Positions 59,996 through 64,000 of a stretch of DNA of 64,000 nucleotides are shown in pieces. Location of the stretch: assembly GCF_900100435.1 (NCBI RefSeq), contig NZ_FNEX01000005.1:310001-374000 (forward strand). The letters run 5' to 3'. The stretch's first letter is position 1, and the number at the start of each line of letters is the position of its first letter. The notes under the pieces are model-generated. The model ran no database searches and had not been told where the DNA came from. It worked only from the letters and a program-made list of their open reading frames with translations. Source of the DNA: Pedobacter sp. ok626 (GTDB lineage Bacteria; Bacteroidota; Bacteroidia; Sphingobacteriales; Sphingobacteriaceae). The translations under genes and the position numbers were made by a program.

Positions 59996-62416
59996 ATGCC
60001 AAATAGTAAACTTACCACAAATCCAATAGACGCCTCGGAGTTAAGTTTTGATGACTTCAAAACTATAGTCGTAAACGACTATAAAATAGCTTTTGAAAGT
60101 AGACAGGCTAGTTTATTGGGACGAAAGGAAGTGTTGACCGGCAAGGCTAAATTTGGGATTTTTGGTGATGGTAAGGAGCTTCCTCAGATCGCCATGGCAA
60201 AAGCCTTTAAAAATGGCGATTGGCGCTCTGGCTATTACAGGGATCAGACATTCGCCTTTGCAGCCGGTATTTGTACAATAAAAGAATTTTTTGCGCAGTT
60301 ATACGCTAATCCAAGCGTTGAAGCAGATCCTGCATCCGCTGGAAGACAAATGAACTGTCACTTTGCAACCCGCTCAATCAACGAAGACGGTAGTTGGAAA
60401 GATTTAACAGAGATGAAGAATTGTTCTTCAGATATTGCGCCTACAGGTGGACAAATGGCAAGGTTAGTTGGACTGGCCTATGCTTCTAAATTATACAGAC
60501 AGAATCCAGAACTGGAATATTTAAAGAATTTCTCAGTAAATGGAAATGAAGTCGCATTTGGTACAATAGGAAATGCATCTACATCTGAAGGTGTATTTTT
60601 TGAAGCCATTAATGCAGCAGGTGTTTTGCAGGTGCCTATGGCAATGTCTGTTTGGGATGATGGCTACGGAATTTCGGTTCCAGCAAAATATCAAACAACA
60701 AAAGAAGATATTTCTGAAATATTGAAAGGTTTTCAGCGTGATGAAAATGCCGCTGGTTACGAAATATTTAAAGTAAAAGGCTGGGATTACCCTGCATTAT
60801 GCGAAACGTATCAGCGTGCAATAGATGTATGTAGGGATGAACATGTTCCTGTATTGATTCACGTCACCGAAGTGACACAGCCGCAAGGCCATTCTACTTC
60901 TGGTTCTCACGAACGTTATAAGGATAAAGCAAGATTAGAGTGGGAGAAAGAGTTTGACTGTATTGTTCAGATGCGTAAATGGATGCTGGAATCAGCAATC
61001 ATAACGGAAGAAGAAATCGTAGAACTCGAAAACACGGCTAAAAAAATGGTTCGTGAAACCCAGAAAGAGGCCTGGAACGAATTTTTAGGTTCTATAAAGG
61101 CCGAAAAAGATCAGGTGATTGAGTTAATTAATGGTATGGCCAATGGCGATCCTGCGATTGTAAAAATTTCAAGTCTATTAGCCAATACTCCAGACGCTCA
61201 AAGAAGAGAAGTGATTTCTTCGGCAAGAAAGGCATTGCGTTTAACTGTAAAAGATTCTTCTACAGCAAGACAAAACCTTTTAACCTGGTACGACGCTCAA
61301 ATTGGACTAAACGAGGACAGATATAATTCTAAATTGTTTACTGAAGGGGTTGATAGTCCATTTTTAGTAAATGAACTGAAACCAGTATTTAACGAGGAAA
61401 GTAAAATGGTTGACGGGCGCGAATTGTTAAACGCCTGTTTTGACTCAAACTTTGCACGCGACCAGCGATTGGTAGCCTTCGGTGAAGATTTAGGCGCCAT
61501 TGGTGATGTAAATCAAGGTTTTGCAGGGTTACAAGCTAAATATGGTGATTTAAGAATTACTGATACAGGTATCAGAGAAATGACGATAGTAGGGCAGGGA
61601 ATCGGCTTGGCTATGCGTGGTTTACGCCCTATTGCCGAAATCCAATACCTTGATTATTTGTTGTTCGCGCTTAATGTGTTAAGCGATGATTTGGCAAGTT
61701 TGTCATACCGTACTAAGGCAGGACAAAAAGCGCCTGTAATTGTCAGGACACGTGGACATAGATTAGAAGGAGTATGGCACTCAGGTTCGCCAATGGGCAT
61801 GATCCTTGGCTCGCTTAGAGGCTTACATATATGTGTACCGCGCAACATGACGCAAGCGGCCGGTATGTACAATACCTTATTCAGATCTGACGAGCCCGCA
61901 TTAGTGATCGAATGTTTGAATGGTTACCGTTTGAAAGAGAAATTACCTGAAAATGTAGGTGAGTATACTGTTCCACTTGGAAAAGCCGAGGTGATTAAAG
62001 AAGGAACTGATATTACTGTGGTTTCTTATGGTTCTACTTTAAGAATCGTAGAAGAAGCAGCTGAAGAGTTGGCACAATTGGGTATTTCTATTGAAATTGT
62101 CGATCCTCAAACGCTATTGCCATTTGATACAGATCAAATTTGTGCACAATCCTTAGCCAAAACAAATAAGTTATTGGTGGTTGATGAAGATGTGCCAGGT
62201 GGTGGAACAGCTTTCTTATTGCAACAGATTCTGGAAGAGCAAAAAGGTTATTATCATTTAGATGGACAGCCTAAGACGCTGAGTGCAAAAGCACACCGTC
62301 CGCCTTATGGATCTGATGGTGATTATTTCAGCAAACCATCTGTGGATGACGTGATTGAAACCATTTATAGTATGATGAATGAAAGTAACCCTGGTAAGTT
62401 TCCAGCTATTTTTTAA
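59996..62416 (+). CDS. 2-oxoacid dehydrogenase E1 component, alpha and beta subunits fused
   Basis: The protein has 806 residues from the ATG at 59996, with a second ATG one codon earlier. The first half is E1-alpha: a RSGYYRDQTFAFAAG segment, the thiamine-diphosphate region GTIGNASTSEGVFFEAINAAG and a DDGYGISVP element. The second half is E1-beta: VAFGEDLGAIGDVNQGF, RITDTGIREMTIVGQGIGLA, and a C-terminal VSYGSTLRIVEEAAEEL and VDEDVPGGG. It decarboxylates a branched-chain or related 2-oxo acid and hands the acyl group to a lipoyl E2 encoded elsewhere. Fusion of alpha and beta is common in Bacteroidota. It shares a terminator with aroC. Confidence 0.92.
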   Translation: MPNSKLTTNPIDASELSFDDFKTIVVNDYKIAFESRQASLLGRKEVLTGKAKFGIFGDGKELPQIAMAKAFKNGDWRSGYYRDQTFAFAAGICTIKEFFAQLYANPSVEADPASAGRQMNCHFATRSINEDGSWKDLTEMKNCSSDIAPTGGQMARLVGLAYASKLYRQNPELEYLKNFSVNGNEVAFGTIGNASTSEGVFFEAINAAGVLQVPMAMSVWDDGYGISVPAKYQTTKEDISEILKGFQRDENAAGYEIFKVKGWDYPALCETYQRAIDVCRDEHVPVLIHVTEVTQPQGHSTSGSHERYKDKARLEWEKEFDCIVQMRKWMLESAIITEEEIVELENTAKKMVRETQKEAWNEFLGSIKAEKDQVIELINGMANGDPAIVKISSLLANTPDAQRREVISSARKALRLTVKDSSTARQNLLTWYDAQIGLNEDRYNSKLFTEGVDSPFLVNELKPVFNEESKMVDGRELLNACFDSNFARDQRLVAFGEDLGAIGDVNQGFAGLQAKYGDLRITDTGIREMTIVGQGIGLAMRGLRPIAEIQYLDYLLFALNVLSDDLASLSYRTKAGQKAPVIVRTRGHRLEGVWHSGSPMGMILGSLRGLHICVPRNMTQAAGMYNTLFRSDEPALVIECLNGYRLKEKLPENVGEYTVPLGKAEVIKEGTDITVVSYGSTLRIVEEAAEELAQLGISIEIVDPQTLLPFDTDQICAQSLAKTNKLLVVDEDVPGGGTAFLLQQILEEQKGYYHLDGQPKTLSAKAHRPPYGSDGDYFSKPSVDDVIETIYSMMNESNPGKFPAIF

Positions 62417-62437
62417 AGGACGTGACGTATAAATAAA

Positions 62438-62474
62438 ACAAAACGAGCAAGCTATTAAAGCTTGCTCGTTTTGT
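62438..62474. terminator. Bidirectional intrinsic terminator between E1 and aroC
   Basis: ACAAAACGAGCAAGCT (62438-62453) and AGCTTGCTCGTTTTGT (62459-62474) form a perfect 16-base-pair stem with a 5-base loop. Both strands supply T-rich tails. The right arm lies inside the last codons of aroC, whose stop is in the loop. Confidence 0.88.
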
Positions 62475-63543
62475 TTCTAAGCAAATGATCTGCAAGTACC
62501 AGTGCAGCCATTGCCTCCACAATAACTACCGCTCTTGGTACAACACATGGATCATGTCTGCCTTTCCCCTTAATTTCCGCGGCTTCGCCAGCAGCATTAA
62601 TGGTTTGTTGGTTATGCATAATCGTAGCAACAGGTTTAAAAGCAACAGTAAAGTTGATTTCCATTCCATTAGAAATGCCACCTTGTATACCACCAGAAAA
62701 ATTAGTCAATGTTTTCGGCTGACCTTCATTCGCTAGAAAAATATCATTGTGTTCTGATCCTCTCATTTCACTACCCGTAAAGCCAGATCCATATTCAAAG
62801 CCATGTACGGCATTAATGCTCAACATCGCTTTGCCAAGATCTGCATGTAGTTTGTCAAATACAGGATCTCCTAATCCAACCGGACAATTTTTTACGATAC
62901 AGCTTACCTTTCCGCCAACAGTATCACCATCTTTTCTTACGCTATCAATAAACTCGATCATCTGGTTAGCTGTAGCCGGATCAGCACAACGAACAATGTT
63001 GTCTTCTCTGGTTGCCAATAATTCAGCAATATTGCTGCCCTCTAAATTAGGCGCATCAATTTTTCCGACAGCAGATACGTGTGCAAAAATCTCAATGCCA
63101 TGATGCTTTAGTAGCAATTTGGCAATCGCTCCTGCAGCTACACGAGCTGCGGTTTCTCTTGCTGAAGAACGGCCGCCACCGCGATGATCTCTGATCCCGT
63201 ATTTGGCATCATAAGTGTAATCTGCATGAGAAGGACGATAAACATCGGTATTATGACTGTAATCTTTACTACGCTGATCTTCATTAGGGATCAGCATGGC
63301 TATTGGTGTGCCTGTACTTTTACCTTCAAATGTTCCGGATAAGATCTGAACAGTGTCGCTTTCTTTACGCTGTGTCGTGATTTTTGATTGTCCAGGTCTG
63401 CGCTTATCCAATTCTGACTGGATAAATTCCAGATCTATAGGTAGCTGTGCCGGACAACCATCAAGGATAACACCTATGGCTACTCCATGAGATTCACCAA
63501 AGGTTGTAATGCGAAATAATTGACCGAATGTATTACCTGCCAT
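62455..63543 (-). CDS. aroC: Chorismate synthase
   Basis: This 362-residue enzyme makes chorismate from 5-enolpyruvylshikimate-3-phosphate using reduced FMN, the last step of the shikimate pathway. Signatures are FGESHG (15-20), [14 protein letters not shown] near 103-116, an [26 protein letters not shown] segment split around 120-141, and a C-terminal [17 protein letters not shown]. Length is normal. The aroA gene ends 28 bases upstream on the same strand, so consecutive pathway steps are co-transcribed. Confidence 0.97.
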   Translation of the reverse strand: MAGNTFGQLFRITTFGESHGVAIGVILDGCPAQLPIDLEFIQSELDKRRPGQSKITTQRKESDTVQILSGTFEGKSTGTPIAMLIPNEDQRSKDYSHNTDVYRPSHADYTYDAKYGIRDHRGGGRSSARETAARVAAGAIAKLLLKHHGIEIFAHVSAVGKIDAPNLEGSNIAELLATREDNIVRCADPATANQMIEFIDSVRKDGDTVGGKVSCIVKNCPVGLGDPVFDKLHADLGKAMLSINAVHGFEYGSGFTGSEMRGSEHNDIFLANEGQPKTLTNFSGGIQGGISNGMEINFTVAFKPVATIMHNQQTINAAGEAAEIKGKGRHDPCVVPRAVVIVEAMAALVLADHLLRNKTSKL

Positions 63544-63571
63544 TTTAGAATTATTTAATATTTTGTTAAAA

Positions 63572-64000
63572 TTAAACTTCTGTTACTGTAAAACCAGCTT
63601 TCTCCAAATCTTTCCAGAAATCAGGATATGACTTCTCCACCACCTGATAATCCTCCATTTCTACTTCATCGATAAACAGACTTAATGGCGCAAAAGCCAT
63701 GGCCATCCGGTGATCGTCGTAGGTGTGGAATTGTACCTTTTTAGGGAAGCTTAGGTTGTCGCAATTCAAAGTATACACTTCATTATCCTCTATCAGGGAA
63801 ACACCAATTTTAGCTAGTTCCTGCTGTAAAGCAAGTACACGGTTGGTTTCCTTTATTTTTAAGGTTTCTAATCCGGTAAAGGAAAGATTTAAGCCCTTTG
63901 CTGCGGCACAAACGATAATAGTTTGTGCTAAATCCGGACAGTCCTTTAAATTCAATACTTCTGTTATAGCAATAGAAGTCCCCGATTTTAATGCAATTCC
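63572..64000 (-). CDS. aroA: 3-phosphoshikimate 1-carboxyvinyltransferase (EPSP synthase), C-terminal part
   Basis: The last 142 codons are in the window and the gene continues past base 64000. The fragment reads [18 protein letters not shown], then [12 protein letters not shown] with the conserved Lys-Glu-x-x-Arg loop, and [13 protein letters not shown] with the Asp-His-Arg motif, all diagnostic of EPSP synthase domain 1. It supplies the substrate of chorismate synthase encoded next. Confidence 0.93.
   Translation of the reverse strand, partial: GIALKSGTSIAITEVLNLKDCPDLAQTIIVCAAAKGLNLSFTGLETLKIKETNRVLALQQELAKIGVSLIEDNEVYTLNCDNLSFPKKVQFHTYDDHRMAMAFAPLSLFIDEVEMEDYQVVEKSYPDFWKDLEKAGFTVTEV

Noticed and set aside
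62747..63103. Plus-strand frame antisense to aroC
   Set aside because: aroC is certain and the antisense product is an artefact of its codon usage.
1..64000. CRISPR array, insertion sequence or prophage
   Set aside because: No regular spaced repeats, transposase, integrase or phage structural operon was seen; the tailspike-like gene has a signal peptide and stands alone.

Overview
The window reads as chromosome of a Bacteroidota bacterium, most likely Pedobacter or another Sphingobacteriaceae. The evidence is three FecI-type sigma / FecR / SusC / SusD loci, many secreted lipoproteins, promoters of the TAnnTTTG type and a tmRNA tag of GENNYALAA. I see no tRNA, rRNA, insertion sequence, phage or CRISPR array.

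Locus A (1-11144, minus strand): ECF sigma factor, FecR, SusC with an STN signalling domain, SusD, an M43-like lipoprotein whose zinc site is destroyed, a secreted thioredoxin, a TlpA-like thiol protein and the start of an SRPBCC-like protein. A DNA alkylation repair pair (AraC-HTH/methyltransferase fusion and a 2OG-Fe(II) oxygenase) lies between loci A and B.

Locus B (13130-29734) is a polysaccharide utilisation locus: divergent sigma factor, FecR, a tailspike-like beta-helix protein, SusC, SusD with an inserted repeat module, a DUF5017 lipoprotein, a BNR_4 propeller (lyase-like), GH105, a double esterase and GH127. Together these suit an acetylated, uronic-acid-containing glycan bearing L-arabinofuranose, such as an arabinogalactan, rhamnogalacturonan or ulvan-like polymer.

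Middle (29855-41031): an NAD-dependent epimerase, a Crp-like regulator, an AraC fragment, an AraC regulator, then a sugar-oxidation operon (ThuA / beta-propeller / HEAT-like / azurin-like fusion, MFS importer, sugar epimerase, Gfo/Idh/MocA protein). The last two have substitutions at positions normally invariant for metal binding or catalysis. A multi-PAS protein ending after its phospho-acceptor domain follows.

Locus C (41113-57600, plus strand): ECF sigma, FecR, SusC, SusD, a Peptidase_Mx1-like lipoprotein without HExxH, an intact zinc metalloprotease, its paralogue with every zinc ligand replaced, a secreted thioredoxin paralogous to that of locus A, and an S9 peptidase. I read loci A and C as peptide-capture systems in which dead metallopeptidases serve as binding proteins and thioredoxins open disulphides. 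This is the most interesting hypothesis here. A stem-loop with a shared design lies between fecR and the next gene in all three loci.

The right end (57601-64000) is housekeeping: tmRNA, an aminotransferase, a DUF1573 protein, a fused 2-oxoacid dehydrogenase E1, aroC and the 3' end of aroA, with readable promoters and terminators.
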